From assembly GCA_026400735.1 (NCBI GenBank), contig JAPLOL010000088.1, positions 1 through 36,722 of the forward strand: a DNA stretch of 36,722 bases, given 5' to 3'. The notes beneath the pieces are model-generated. The model worked only from the letters and a program-made list of their open reading frames with translations. It was not told the origin of the DNA and did not search any database. The translations under genes and the position numbers were made by a program. Every line of letters starts with the position of its first letter. Positions within the stretch are counted from its first letter, which is position 1. The DNA comes from Alphaproteobacteria bacterium (lineage in GTDB: Bacteria > Pseudomonadota > Alphaproteobacteria > Caulobacterales > Aquidulcibacteraceae). Shown in pieces: positions 8,205 through 17,419 of the stretch.

Positions 8205-9916
8205 GACGCGCCAGCTCCGCCAAAGCGCGCCGCGAAGTCCGCAACTTGCTCATCTTCAATCTTCTTGAAGAGCACATCGGGCGGCGTGAACTTGTGACCA
8301 CGCGCGAGCGCGTCCCAAACACCGCGCTCGTCAACCTTCGGCCAACCGCGCTTATCTTCCGGCACACCAAGCGCATCGAGCACGATTTTCGCGGCATCAG
8401 GAATGAACGGCTGCGCGAGAACGGCAAACAGGACGCAGGCGTTCAGACCGGTACGTACGCCAACAGCTGCTGCGTCGCGATCGGTCTTCAGCGCTGTCCA
8501 CGGCGCAGAAACTTGGAGGTATTCATTGCCAGCGACCCAGATCGCGCGCAGCTCGGCCGCCGCCTTGCGATATTCCATCTGGTCATGGAACTGCGTCAGC
8601 GCAGCGAGACGCTCGGCGACTTCGCTAAAGAGCTTCTCTTCATGCGCGCCCGGCGCGCCGCCATCCGGCACTTCGCTCTCAAACTTCGACGCCGCGAAAC
8701 GCGTGATGCGATTGATGAAGTTGCCGAAGACGTTTGCGAGGTCGGCGTTGATGGTCTGCTGAAACTGCTCAAGCGTGAAGGCCGCGTCGGAGCTCTCCGG
8801 CGCGTTCGCCATCAGATACCAGCGCCAGTAGTCGCTCGGCAGCAACTCCAGCGCCTGATCCATAAAGATGCCGCGCTTCGCAGACGTGCTGAACTTGCCG
8901 CCGTACCAGGTGACCCAGTTGAACGCCTTCAAGCGGTCAACAAGCTTCCACGGCTCTTCGCTGCCCATGATCGTCACGGGGAAGCTCACCGTGTGGAAGG
9001 CGACGTTATCTTTGCCCATCACTTGGATGTAGGTGACGTCTTCCGCGCCTTTGTCGGTACGCCACCAACGTTCCCAATCGTTGCCGGTTGCTTCGGCCCA
9101 CTCGACGGTCGAGCCGATGTACTCAACCGGCGCATCGAACCAGACGTAGAACACCTTGTTCTCAAAACCCGGACGCGGCTTTCCGTCCTGCGTGACCTTG
9201 ATACCCCACGAGAGGTCGCGCGTGATCGAACGATCGATCAAACCTTCATCCAACCACTTGTAAGCAATCGAGCGTGCCAGCGCCGGCCACTCAGTCGACT
9301 TATCAACCCAGGCGCGGATCGCCTCCTGCATCTTCGGCTGCTTCAAAAAGAGATGCGCCGTGTCGCGCGGCTCAACATTCGTTGAGCCGGAAATCTTCGA
9401 GCGCGGATTCTTCAACTCGATCGGATCGAGCAGCGTCCCGCAATTGTCGCACTGATCGCCACGCGCACGCTCAAAGCCGCAATTCGGGCATGTGCCTTCG
9501 ACGTAGCGATCCGGCAGAAAGCGCTTGTCGTCGATCGAGTAGATCTGCTTCGAGACGCGCTCCTCAATCAGCCCGTTCTTCTCGAGCACTTCGCAGAAGT
9601 GCTGTGTGAGCTTGTGGTTCGGCGGGTTCGACGAACGGCCGAAATGGTCGAACGAGAGCTTGAAGCCGTCGCACGCGTCTTTCTGGATTTTGTATTGCTC
9701 GGCGCAATACGTGGCCACGTCCTGCCCGGCCTCGGCCGCAGCCAACTCAGCTGGCGTACCGTGCTCGTCCGTCGCGCAGATGAACAGAACTTCGTGACCC
9801 TGCAGCCTACGAAAGCGCGCGTGAATATCCGCCGGCAGCATCGAACCGGCCAAATTGCCGAGATGCTTGATGCCGTTGATGTAAGGAAGCGCGGACGTGA
9901 TGAGGTAGCGGGCCAT
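8201..9916 (-). CDS. metG: Methionyl-tRNA synthetase
   Basis: This 571-residue class I aminoacyl-tRNA synthetase charges tRNA-Met. The signature HIGH appears as HLGN (residues 18-21) and KMSKS as KFSTS (in [15 protein letters not shown]). A single zinc knuckle is visible as [17 protein letters not shown]. The anticodon-binding helical domain follows (about 390-540). The C-terminal EMAP-like dimerisation domain of longer enzymes is absent, so this is the short form. The gene is first in an operon with the overlapping GNAT acetyltransferase. The ATG at 9916 gives the expected N terminus ([20 protein letters not shown]). Confidence 0.96.
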   Translation of the reverse strand: MARYLITSALPYINGIKHLGNLAGSMLPADIHARFRRLQGHEVLFICATDEHGTPAELAAAEAGQDVATYCAEQYKIQKDACDGFKLSFDHFGRSSNPPNHKLTQHFCEVLEKNGLIEERVSKQIYSIDDKRFLPDRYVEGTCPNCGFERARGDQCDNCGTLLDPIELKNPRSKISGSTNVEPRDTAHLFLKQPKMQEAIRAWVDKSTEWPALARSIAYKWLDEGLIDRSITRDLSWGIKVTQDGKPRPGFENKVFYVWFDAPVEYIGSTVEWAEATGNDWERWWRTDKGAEDVTYIQVMGKDNVAFHTVSFPVTIMGSEEPWKLVDRLKAFNWVTWYGGKFSTSAKRGIFMDQALELLPSDYWRWYLMANAPESSDAAFTLEQFQQTINADLANVFGNFINRITRFAASKFESEVPDGGAPGAHEEKLFSEVAERLAALTQFHDQMEYRKAAAELRAIWVAGNEYLQVSAPWTALKTDRDAAAVGVRTGLNACVLFAVLAQPFIPDAAKIVLDALGVPEDKRGWPKVDERGVWDALARGHKFTPPDVLFKKIEDEQVADFAARFGGAGAS

Positions 9917-9961
9917 TGTGCCCGCTACCTAAGACGCTTCCTCACTGCCAGCAAGGATGGC

Positions 9962-11497
9962 TTACGACGTCGGCGGCGCCGCTGCCTTCAGGCGCGTGTA
10001 CGCATCACGCATCATCCCGCCGTAACGCTCGACTTGACCCGAGCCGTTATAGCCGCGCGCAAAGCCTTCCCAATCCTTGCGGACCAGTTCGTCCGCGAGA
10101 TTGTTGGCGCGCACGAACGCCGTGAATGCCTTCAACTGCTGTGCCTGGTTCTTCGACATGTCGGTCACGAACGACTTCGGATCGGCAAAGCCGCAGGCCG
10201 CGTGGTTGAAGCCCATGATCTGGAAGAGACCGTAGCTCGCCGACGCCACAGCGTTTTGCGGGTCAAGCGCGTACGCGGCTTTCAGCTGGTTCCAGCGATC
10301 TTCCTGCGAACGCGGATACTTCGAAGCGTCCCACGTCGGATACGAGATCGTCGGATGACTCGCATCGTACATACGGTTGGTGCGTCGCGAGAAGATGTGC
10401 GGTTCGAACAGAATGATCGGGCGCCCATCCGCAGCGAACGCGCCAGCGCGACCGCTTTCGACTTCAACAACCGCTTGCACAGCCTCGACCTCGCAGCCGA
10501 GTTGAGCAGCCGCCGCTTCGTAGTCCGCGCGCGTCAAAGCGACGTTGGCCGCAGCTTTAAGCGACACGAGATACCCGTCGTCGCTCGTCGGCGGCAGTGC
10601 AGCATAGGCAGCGGCTAGCGCCGCCGCATACGTCGCAGCATTCGGCCCACCTTCGTATTGGCCCGCAAACGTCGCCCAATCACGACGCTGCAATTCGTCC
10701 GCAAGACCAGCGCGACTGACGTACGCCTCGAACGCAGCCAGTTGGCGGATTTCCGATTTCGCCATGTCGTCCACGAATGCGAACACATTGGCGTAGCCCG
10801 CCGTCGCAAAGTAACGGCCAGGCAGCTGGAACACGCCCCAACTCGTCGCTCCCAACGCGGCGGCAGGATCAAGTGCATAGGCTTCAGCAAGCTTGGTCCA
10901 ACGCGCAGCTTGGTTGCCCCCAATTGGTGCGCGGTTGTTGTTCGAGATCGCCGGATGCGCCGCATCGAAGCGATGGCCCGTCAGCTCGCTGAAGTAGAAC
11001 GGCTCAAACGAGATAAGAATTTTGCCAGCTGAGAACCCCGGACCGGCGCTCTCAACGCGCAAGATTGCTTTCACGACATTCGCATCCGCGCCGAAGCGCT
11101 GCGCAAGCGCCGCGATCTCGGCGTCAGGCACACGGGCCGCATCTGTGGCGCGCAAAGTGTCGAGCGAGAAGCCCGGCGGCGGACCTGACGGCGCAGGCGG
11201 TTCAGGCGGCGGCACCGGCGGCGCAGGTGGCGGTGTTGCCGGTGGAGGCGCAGGCGGCGTTGCCGGCGGGGGCACTGGCGGCGTCGCCGGTGGCGGCACA
11301 GGTGGTGTCGCTGGTGGCGGCGCAGGCGGAGTCGCCGGTGGCGGCGCAGGTGGAGTCGCAGGCGGTGGTGATGGCGGCCGTGGCGCGGGAGTGGGCGGCG
11401 GCGGTGTGCGCGGCGGCGGTGGCGGCGGTGGCGATGTGGGACGCGTGCTACCGCGAGTGCCGAAAACGGCGCGGAAAACTGAGTCCCAGAAGCTCAT
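9962..11497 (-). CDS. Two-domain N-acetylmuramidase (DUF3380) with proline-rich linker
   Basis: The product carries two complete copies of the N-acetylmuramidase domain (PF11860, formerly DUF3380). Both have the VES motif with the presumed catalytic glutamate (RVESAGPG and EVESGRAG). Both have the substrate segment (SFEPFYF and LFEPHIF), an H-P-I/T-I-S motif and the SWGVFQ/SYGLFQ motif. The enzyme should cleave the MurNAc-GlcNAc glycan backbone of peptidoglycan. Before the first domain comes an N-terminal piece (MSFWDSVFRAVFG) and about 90 residues of proline-rich repeat. The domain is best known from phage endolysins, but I see no phage genes nearby. I prefer ATG 11497, with GGGGA seven bases upstream; ATG 11527 adds ten residues. 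No classical signal peptide is visible, so its export route is unclear. Confidence 0.8.
   Translation of the reverse strand: MSFWDSVFRAVFGTRGSTRPTSPPPPPPPRTPPPPTPAPRPPSPPPATPPAPPPATPPAPPPATPPVPPPATPPVPPPATPPAPPPATPPPAPPVPPPEPPAPSGPPPGFSLDTLRATDAARVPDAEIAALAQRFGADANVVKAILRVESAGPGFSAGKILISFEPFYFSELTGHRFDAAHPAISNNNRAPIGGNQAARWTKLAEAYALDPAAALGATSWGVFQLPGRYFATAGYANVFAFVDDMAKSEIRQLAAFEAYVSRAGLADELQRRDWATFAGQYEGGPNAATYAAALAAAYAALPPTSDDGYLVSLKAAANVALTRADYEAAAAQLGCEVEAVQAVVEVESGRAGAFAADGRPIILFEPHIFSRRTNRMYDASHPTISYPTWDASKYPRSQEDRWNQLKAAYALDPQNAVASASYGLFQIMGFNHAACGFADPKSFVTDMSKNQAQQLKAFTAFVRANNLADELVRKDWEGFARGYNGSGQVERYGGMMRDAYTRLKAAAPPTS
11229..11372 (-). repeat. Six tandem 24-bp units encoding PPATPPAP-type repeats
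   Basis: Six consecutive 24-base units encode an eight-residue Pro/Ala/Thr repeat inside the muramidase gene. Third positions differ among units, while the protein stays nearly constant (A/V and T changes only). That suggests selection for a stiff spacer with unit-number change by slippage or recombination. Confidence 0.85.
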
Positions 11498-11660
11498 GCT
11501 CATCCCCGATTTTGACTGTCCAGCCATACACCGCGTTCGGCGGCGTCCCGCGCAAGGCAGCGGTCCGCATTAGCCATTTCTATGGCGACGGGCAAACCAC
11601 ATGTCGGCGAAACATCCGCTTTCGCAGACGCCCACAAAGTGGCAAAAGCCCGCTCCGCGC

Positions 11661-11733
11661 GCCGCCATAGCTCAGCTGGTAGAGCACCTGATTTGTAATC
11701 AGGGGGTCACAGGTTCGAGTCCTGTTGGCGGCA
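11661..11733 (+). tRNA. tRNA-Thr (TGT)
   Basis: The acceptor stem pairs GCCGCCA with TGGCGGC, followed by discriminator A. D and T arms are canonical (GGTTCGAGTCC) and the anticodon loop gives TGT, decoding ACA. The genome has CCG after the discriminator, so the CCA end must be added by the CCA-adding enzyme. The other four tRNA genes in the window encode CCA. Confidence 0.95.
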
Positions 11734-11856
11734 CCGCTTCTAAGGCGCTGTTTCGCGGCGCGTTTTATTATCCACATCGCGCGCATGGGACGCTTCGCCC
11801 GCTTGCGCCACTCCCAACCACGAGAGAGTGTCCGCCGACTTCTCGGGAAACTTTCA

Positions 11857-12294
11857 ATGCGCGTCGTTTTTGCTGCTCTCGCACTATTGGCTTTGACCGC
11901 CTGCGGACAGCCAAAACCACCTGAGGTCGATCCTGCAAAACAAGCAGCGGTTGCCGCGCTTCCCGCGCCCTACAACGCAGCGAGTTATGCCGAAGGCCGC
12001 CGCGTCTTCGCTCAGTGCCGCTCGTGTCACGTAATTGCAGCCGGCGTGCCGCATCGCGCTGGACCGAACTTGCACGGCGTGTTCGGACGCCACATCGGTG
12101 CATCCGAGGGCTTCACCTATTCACAAGCCGTTCGAGACGCCGATTTTGTCTGGGACGCCGATCACCTCGACCACTGGCTACAAAACCCGCAAACGTTCTT
12201 GCCCGGCAATCGCATGGGTTTCGCCGGTGTCCACGACGACACCGAGCGCCGTGATCTCATTGCCTACTTGATGATCGAGTCGGCAGCGGAGTAG
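11857..12294 (+). CDS. Membrane-anchored class I cytochrome c (lipoprotein)
   Basis: This is a 145-residue c-type cytochrome with one heme site, CRSCH (residues 54-58). The axial methionine lies in LPGNRM (Met120). The pattern HRAGPNLHGVFGR, GFTYS and LIAYL is that of mitochondrial-type or c2-type cytochromes that carry electrons in the periplasm. The leader ends in the lipobox LTAC (Cys16), so it should be anchored to a membrane by lipid, as in cytochrome cy-like or CycM-like proteins. I chose the ATG at 11857; the frame is open upstream into the tRNA, but the signal peptide starts here. It is monocistronic and convergent with the RND efflux operon. Confidence 0.85.
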   Translation: MRVVFAALALLALTACGQPKPPEVDPAKQAAVAALPAPYNAASYAEGRRVFAQCRSCHVIAAGVPHRAGPNLHGVFGRHIGASEGFTYSQAVRDADFVWDADHLDHWLQNPQTFLPGNRMGFAGVHDDTERRDLIAYLMIESAAE

Positions 12295-12297
12295 CTG

Positions 12298-15200
12298 CTA
12301 CTCTGCGGGATGAGTCGCCGCTTGTCCGTGCTCGTATTCGTCGATCTCTTTCGCCGTCGCTTCGGGTGACTTCGTATACTTCGCGAGCATATCGTAGAAC
12401 ACGGGCACTACGAACAGCGTCAGCATCGTCGCAACCAAGAGCCCGAAGAAAATCACGGTGCCGATTGTGAAGCGGCTTTCCGCGCCGGCGCCGTGACCAA
12501 CAATGAGGGGCACTGCCCCAACGATCGTGGCGATCGAGGTCATCAAAATCGGCCGAATGCGCAAGTTTGATGCTTCGATGATCGCCTCACGGATATTTCG
12601 GCCTTCGTCGCGGAGCTGGTTGGCGAATTCGACAATAAGAATGCCGTTCTTTGCCGCGAGCGCGATGAGGATGATAAGGCCGATTTCGCTGTAGATGTTC
12701 AACGTTCCGCCGAACATGAAGAGCCCGAAGAGCCCGCCCGTTATGGCCAGAGGCACCGAAACCATGATCACGATTGGGTGGACAAAGCTCTCGAACTGTG
12801 CCGCAAGAACCAGGAAAACCACGATAAGCGCAAAGCCGAAGGCAAACGCGATGGCGCCGGTAGATTGCTTGTACTGGCGCGCCGCGCCTGTGTAGTCGAG
12901 TGACACGGGCTCACTACCGATCTCCGCACGCGCCACCCTCTCCAACTCATTCAGCGCGTCACCAATGGCGTACGAACCTGGGACCGATGCTGAGATCGTC
13001 ACCGCAGCCTGCCGGTTCATACGGCGTCGCTCGGCAGAGTCGCCGGTGGTGCGCAGATTGACGAGAGTTGAGAGCGGCACCAGTTCGCCCGTGCGATCGG
13101 AACGCACGTACTTGTTGGTGAGATCAGTGATGTCCGACCGCTCATCGCGCTCGGCTTGGAGATACACGTAATATTCTTCGCCACGGTCGCTGATCGTGTT
13201 GATCCGGCGCGAACCCATTGTGGATTCCAGCGTGCGTCCGATTGCCTGCACGGAAACACCGAGCGCAGCAGCGCGCTCGCGATCGATATCGACCAGCACG
13301 CGTGGCGACGTGGGCTGATAGTTCATGCGCGGGCGTTGAAAGTTAGGATTTTCGCGCAGGCGATCCATGACGCGCTCAGAGATCGCAGCAAGCTGCTCGT
13401 AAGTTGAACCAAGAAGAACGATTGACACGCCATCCGCGCCGCCCCCACCGCCGCCTTGGAAGGGATTCTGCATGCGTGCGCGCACCGTTGCGCCAGGGAT
13501 TTGCCCGAGGCGCTGGTTCATCTCGGTCTCGATCTCGGCGCCACTGCGCTCGCGATGCTCCCAGTCCGCCAGAAAAACGCGGCCAAGGCCCGACGAGAAG
13601 CGATTTGTGCCGGCGTCTCCGAAGCCCGGCGCGACGACGAGAATGCGCTGCGCTTCTCCGCTCTCAACGTAAGTGAGCAGCACCTCTTCAACCTGGCGCA
13701 TGACGCGGTTGGTGTACTCGAAGCCCGCGCCTTCGGGCGCTTGCACTTGGATGACGAGATTGCCGCGATCTTCCGGTGGCGTAAGTTCGGACGAGAGCTG
13801 CGTGAAGATGAAACCACCCAGGACGATCACGCCAGCGAACACCGCGAACACCAGCGGTTTGACGTTCATCGCCGCTTCGAGCGAGGCGCTGTAGGAAGAG
13901 CGCAGATTGTCGAGCAGGCCGTCGACAAAGCGCGATAGCCGCGAACTGCTCTTCACCGGCTTCATCAGCTTCGAGCACATCATTGGCGAGAGCGAGAGCG
14001 ACGCGAACGCAGAGATGACGATAACGCCGGCGATCGTGACGGCTAACTCAACAAAGAGACGACCAACATAGCCGCCAACGAAGAGCAACGGCAGGAACAC
14101 TGCAACGAGCACTGCAGACGTCGCGACAATCGCGAAGAACACCTGTCGTGAGCCGCGCTCGGCGGCGACGAGCGGAGGCTCGCCAAGCGTATCGACGCGC
14201 CGCTGCGCGTTTTCGAGCACGACAATCGAGTCGTCGACGACAAGTCCGATCGCCAGCACCAAAGCCAGCAGTGTGAGCAGATTAATCGAGAACCCGAACA
14301 GCATCATGATCAGGAACGACCCGATCAAACAAACGGGGATCACCGCCGCCGGGATGAACGCCGCACGCCAAGAGCCCAGGAACAGAAAGATCACGAGAAC
14401 GACGAGCACCGTCGATTCCAACAACGTCTGACCCACGCGCTGAATGGCCCGATCGATGAAGACGGTGGAATCGTAGGTAATGACGACATCCGTGCCCGCC
14501 GGCAAAGACGGCCGGATGCGTTCAATTTCCGCTTTGACGACGCGTCCCACATCCAGTGCGTTCGAGCGCGATTGGCGTACGATGCCGAGGCCAACCTGCT
14601 CGACGCCGTTGCCGCGGAAAACGCTTCGCGTCTCTTCCGGCTCGAAATCGACACGCGCAATATCGCCAAGGCGAACCACCGCATCTTCAGGGCCACCGGC
14701 GCCCGCAACCGGCAAACGGGCGAACTCCTCGGGCGTTTGGAACGCGCGCTCAACACGCACCTGATAGTCGCGCTCCTGGCTCTGCACGTAGCCAGCCGGA
14801 AGTTCGACGTTTTGCGAGCGCAGCGAGCTTTCGACGTCTTGCACAGTGATGCCGCGCGCGGCCATCGCGTTGGTGTTGAGCCAAATGCGCATCGCACGTC
14901 GGAAACCACCGCCGATCTGGACGTTGGCGACACCGTTCAGAACCGCCAGACGATCGACGATGTAGCGATCTGCGTAGTCGGTCAGCGCCATGCGATCGAG
15001 CGTGGTCGATTGCAGACTGAACCAAATGATTGCATCTGCGTCAGCGTCCGCTTTGCGGATCGTCGGCTCGTCGATGTCCGCGGGCAGTTGGCCCCGCGCG
15101 CGGCTAACTGCGTTGCGCACATCGTTGGTGGCATCTTCGAGATCACGCTCCAGCGAGAACTCGATGTTGATGGATGAGCGGCCATCGCGGCTTGTTGACG

Positions 15201-15441
15201 AGATGAGATCGATGCCGTCGATACCGGAAAGCTGATCTTCGATGATCCGCGTGATTTGATTTTCGACGACCTGCGCCGAAGCGCCCGGGTAACTGGCGTT
15301 CACGGAGACAATCGGGCGGTCAACGTCTGGCAATTCGCGCAGCGGTAAACGCGTGAAGGCTATGAGCCCGAACGCGATAATGATCAGCGAAAAAACCGTC
15401 GCCAGCACGGGGCGGCGGACGGAAAGATCGGAAAGCGTCAT
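12298..15441 (-). CDS. RND efflux pump permease (HAE1 family)
   Basis: This 1047-residue inner-membrane proton-driven transporter is of the AcrB/MexB superfamily. TM1 is in RRPVLATVFSLIIIAFGLIAF. The two large periplasmic loops and the twelve-helix duplication are complete. The TM4 proton-relay aspartates are in GLVVDDSIVVLEN, and the C-terminal half ends with the usual VVPVFYDML. It would work as a trimer with the adaptor encoded just upstream (nine-base gap) and an outer-membrane channel not present in this window. Substrate is not readable from sequence; many relatives export drugs, solvents or bile-like compounds. The N terminus (MTLSDLSVRRPVLATVFS) places it in the HAE1 group, not the metal-exporting HME group. 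Confidence 0.93.
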   Translation of the reverse strand: MTLSDLSVRRPVLATVFSLIIIAFGLIAFTRLPLRELPDVDRPIVSVNASYPGASAQVVENQITRIIEDQLSGIDGIDLISSTSRDGRSSINIEFSLERDLEDATNDVRNAVSRARGQLPADIDEPTIRKADADADAIIWFSLQSTTLDRMALTDYADRYIVDRLAVLNGVANVQIGGGFRRAMRIWLNTNAMAARGITVQDVESSLRSQNVELPAGYVQSQERDYQVRVERAFQTPEEFARLPVAGAGGPEDAVVRLGDIARVDFEPEETRSVFRGNGVEQVGLGIVRQSRSNALDVGRVVKAEIERIRPSLPAGTDVVITYDSTVFIDRAIQRVGQTLLESTVLVVLVIFLFLGSWRAAFIPAAVIPVCLIGSFLIMMLFGFSINLLTLLALVLAIGLVVDDSIVVLENAQRRVDTLGEPPLVAAERGSRQVFFAIVATSAVLVAVFLPLLFVGGYVGRLFVELAVTIAGVIVISAFASLSLSPMMCSKLMKPVKSSSRLSRFVDGLLDNLRSSYSASLEAAMNVKPLVFAVFAGVIVLGGFIFTQLSSELTPPEDRGNLVIQVQAPEGAGFEYTNRVMRQVEEVLLTYVESGEAQRILVVAPGFGDAGTNRFSSGLGRVFLADWEHRERSGAEIETEMNQRLGQIPGATVRARMQNPFQGGGGGGADGVSIVLLGSTYEQLAAISERVMDRLRENPNFQRPRMNYQPTSPRVLVDIDRERAAALGVSVQAIGRTLESTMGSRRINTISDRGEEYYVYLQAERDERSDITDLTNKYVRSDRTGELVPLSTLVNLRTTGDSAERRRMNRQAAVTISASVPGSYAIGDALNELERVARAEIGSEPVSLDYTGAARQYKQSTGAIAFAFGFALIVVFLVLAAQFESFVHPIVIMVSVPLAITGGLFGLFMFGGTLNIYSEIGLIILIALAAKNGILIVEFANQLRDEGRNIREAIIEASNLRIRPILMTSIATIVGAVPLIVGHGAGAESRFTIGTVIFFGLLVATMLTLFVVPVFYDMLAKYTKSPEATAKEIDEYEHGQAATHPAE

Positions 15442-15450
15442 GCCTTGAGC

Positions 15451-16626
15451 TTACCTGCCGCGCGGGCGCAGCGGGAGCGCGCCTTCAGCTGCAGGTGGTG
15501 CTTGCCCCAATTGTACCGGCTGACCCGGACGTACGCTTTGGACGCCCTCGGTAATGACCTGATCGCCCGCGTTCAGGCCTTCGAGCACCTCAGCCATGCC
15601 ACCGGCGCGCTGACCGATACGAATGCGCGCCAATTCGACGACCTGCGCGCCTCCTTCGCCTGCAGCGACACGATAGACCGAAGCACCATCGATTTGATCG
15701 AGGATGGCGATCTCCGGAATAGCGAGCGCCTCACGCGGATTGGAGCGCACGTCGACCGTCATCAGCATCCCAGGACGCAACGTGCCATCCGTGTTCGGCA
15801 AAATAGCGCGGACGCGAACGGTCCGTGTGGCCGGATCAATGCGACTATCAACGTTCGCGATCGTGCCTGTGAAAGTCCGGTCCGGATAAGCTGTCGTCCG
15901 AGCAGCTAGCTCTACGCCTGGCGTGATCCGCGAGATCTGCGTTTCGGTGACCGTGAAATCGAGTTTGATCTCAGATGTATCGTCTAGCGTTCCGATCTGA
16001 TCACCGGGACGCACGTATTGGCCGGGGCTCGCCAACCGCAAACCAACGACGCCAGCAAAGGGCGCGCGAATGGTGCGATCGGCAATGCGCGACCCGCCAG
16101 CATTGAGACGCGCTTCAGCCGCATCGGCCGCTGCCTGAACGGTGTCGAGGCGCGCCTGCGATGCAAAGCCGCGATTGAACAATTCTTGCGCGCGCCGGAG
16201 ATCCTCCTGTGCCGCTTGGTTCGACGCACGCGCCTCGGCCATGTCAGCGGCTTGCTCAACGCTCGACATCTCGACCAGCACCTGGCCCGCACGAACGCGA
16301 TCGCCACTTTCAAAACGCAAGCGGCGGATCGTGTCTGCAACCTTCGGCGTCAGCACAATGCTCTCACGCGCCTGCGCGGTGCCGATGGCTTGGAGCCCGT
16401 CCGTGAAGGTGTGCATTTCGACGGCCACGGCGAGCACGTTGGTCGCGCCGCCACCTCGTCCCCCGCCACCGCCCCGGCCGCCGCCATGGGCGGGCGCAGA
16501 CGCGGCCGCGCCGTCGCCGCCAAATACCGCGTCCGTCGTCGCTTTACCGACGACGACAACGAGCATCAGCGCCAGACCGGCGACGACCACCGCCGCAAAG
16601 CCAAAGCGTTTGAACAGCCCCATCAT
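15451..16626 (-). CDS. RND periplasmic adaptor (membrane fusion protein)
   Basis: This 391-residue membrane fusion protein partners the downstream permease. It has one N-terminal membrane anchor (about residues 8-30) and a glycine/arginine-rich flexible linker (about 45-65). A barrel-sandwich lipoyl half precedes the alpha-helical hairpin (EQAADMAEARASNQAAQEDL and onward). A second lipoyl half and beta-barrel follow (RTIRAPFAGVVGLR, the usual motif). The C-terminal membrane-proximal domain ends the protein. There is no lipobox, so it is anchored by the helix. Two adjacent ATG codons (16626 and 16623) are possible starts. No regulator of the pump is visible nearby. Confidence 0.92.
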   Translation of the reverse strand: MMGLFKRFGFAAVVVAGLALMLVVVVGKATTDAVFGGDGAAASAPAHGGGRGGGGGRGGGATNVLAVAVEMHTFTDGLQAIGTAQARESIVLTPKVADTIRRLRFESGDRVRAGQVLVEMSSVEQAADMAEARASNQAAQEDLRRAQELFNRGFASQARLDTVQAAADAAEARLNAGGSRIADRTIRAPFAGVVGLRLASPGQYVRPGDQIGTLDDTSEIKLDFTVTETQISRITPGVELAARTTAYPDRTFTGTIANVDSRIDPATRTVRVRAILPNTDGTLRPGMLMTVDVRSNPREALAIPEIAILDQIDGASVYRVAAGEGGAQVVELARIRIGQRAGGMAEVLEGLNAGDQVITEGVQSVRPGQPVQLGQAPPAAEGALPLRPRGR

Positions 16627-16699
16627 TCCGTAACGGTTCCTACACAGTAAGTTTTGCGGATGTGTGACTACGCCTGAAGAAAGTCCACCGCCATTGCGA

Positions 16700-17419
16700 C
16701 TAATCGCGTGGTGGCTGCCACAAGCCTAGCACAAGTGCGGGCGCCGCATCCTCACCGTCCAGAGTGGCGCGCAGCCCGATCTGCCACCCACGCCCGTGGG
16801 CGTCGAACCTGACCACCGAAACCTGGGCCTTCACAGTGTCTTCGCGCGCCACGGGGGAATCATAAAAGACCTGCCCCATAGCAAGCCAACGCTCAGACGG
16901 GCGGTATCCGGCAGTCACGTCCATCCGCCCGCCAACGCAGCCGCCGACCAAAATGCGCGAGGAACTTTCCAGGTTTAGAAAGCCCCGGCCTTGGGCGAAC
17001 GAATACCCGCTAAGCAAGCGCGCCTCCGCGCCGCCTTCGGAACACGTCTCCCAATCTGGTTCGGATACCCAAAGCGCCCCTACTTGCAGAGCGACCACGC
17101 TATCCGCGCGTTGGCGAACGACCCGTTTAACACCGACGAAGGCTTCGCCGCGCCAACTCTCTTCGCCACCGTCACTCCATTCACCCCACGGTGTGAACAC
17201 AACGGACGTGCGCTCGCCGAGCGGCTCTTCGTAGTAGATCGCGCCTTCATAGTAGTCGCCGCCATCCTCGTGCGCGCCGACGGTTGCGGTAACAATGGTC
17301 TGCCCATGGGGCGCGACCCAAGCACCAGCCGCAGCCGGTGCAGGCGCCACCGCTGCGACAATGCCTAGGAGTCGTAGCCCGGCAGTTCGCGATCTAGCTT
17401 TCTCTTCAGCCCCGGCCAC
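16700..17419 (-). CDS. Exported protein, probable small outer-membrane beta-barrel
   Basis: I do not recognise a named family. The 239-residue product has a basic start (KARSRTAGLR) and a hydrophobic, alanine-rich signal segment ending near PAAAGA. A series of alternating polar/hydrophobic strands follows, with many Gly, Trp and Tyr residues. This is what small outer-membrane barrels (porin-like or MetA-pathway-like channels) look like. Two cysteines (DWETCSEG and VGGCVGG) could form a disulfide. The start overlaps the end of the class II aldolase gene by 55 bases. No later ATG, GTG or TTG keeps the signal peptide, so the overlap is probably real and translation coupled. The RND adaptor starts 73 bases downstream. 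Confidence 0.6.
   Translation of the reverse strand: MAGAEEKARSRTAGLRLLGIVAAVAPAPAAAGAWVAPHGQTIVTATVGAHEDGGDYYEGAIYYEEPLGERTSVVFTPWGEWSDGGEESWRGEAFVGVKRVVRQRADSVVALQVGALWVSEPDWETCSEGGAEARLLSGYSFAQGRGFLNLESSSRILVGGCVGGRMDVTAGYRPSERWLAMGQVFYDSPVAREDTVKAQVSVVRFDAHGRGWQIGLRATLDGEDAAPALVLGLWQPPRD

Noticed and set aside
11229-11372. Possible CRISPR-like array
   Set aside because: The 24-base units are contiguous with no spacers and stay in frame within a gene.
9962-11497. Prophage remnant because of the phage-type muramidase
   Set aside because: No integrase, structural, holin or attachment sequences are seen nearby; the flanks are metG and a tRNA with an intact gene and no duplicated end.
11022-11573. 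Glycine-rich open frame opposite the muramidase linker
   Set aside because: It is the antisense image of the proline-repeat array; the minus-strand protein has real domains.
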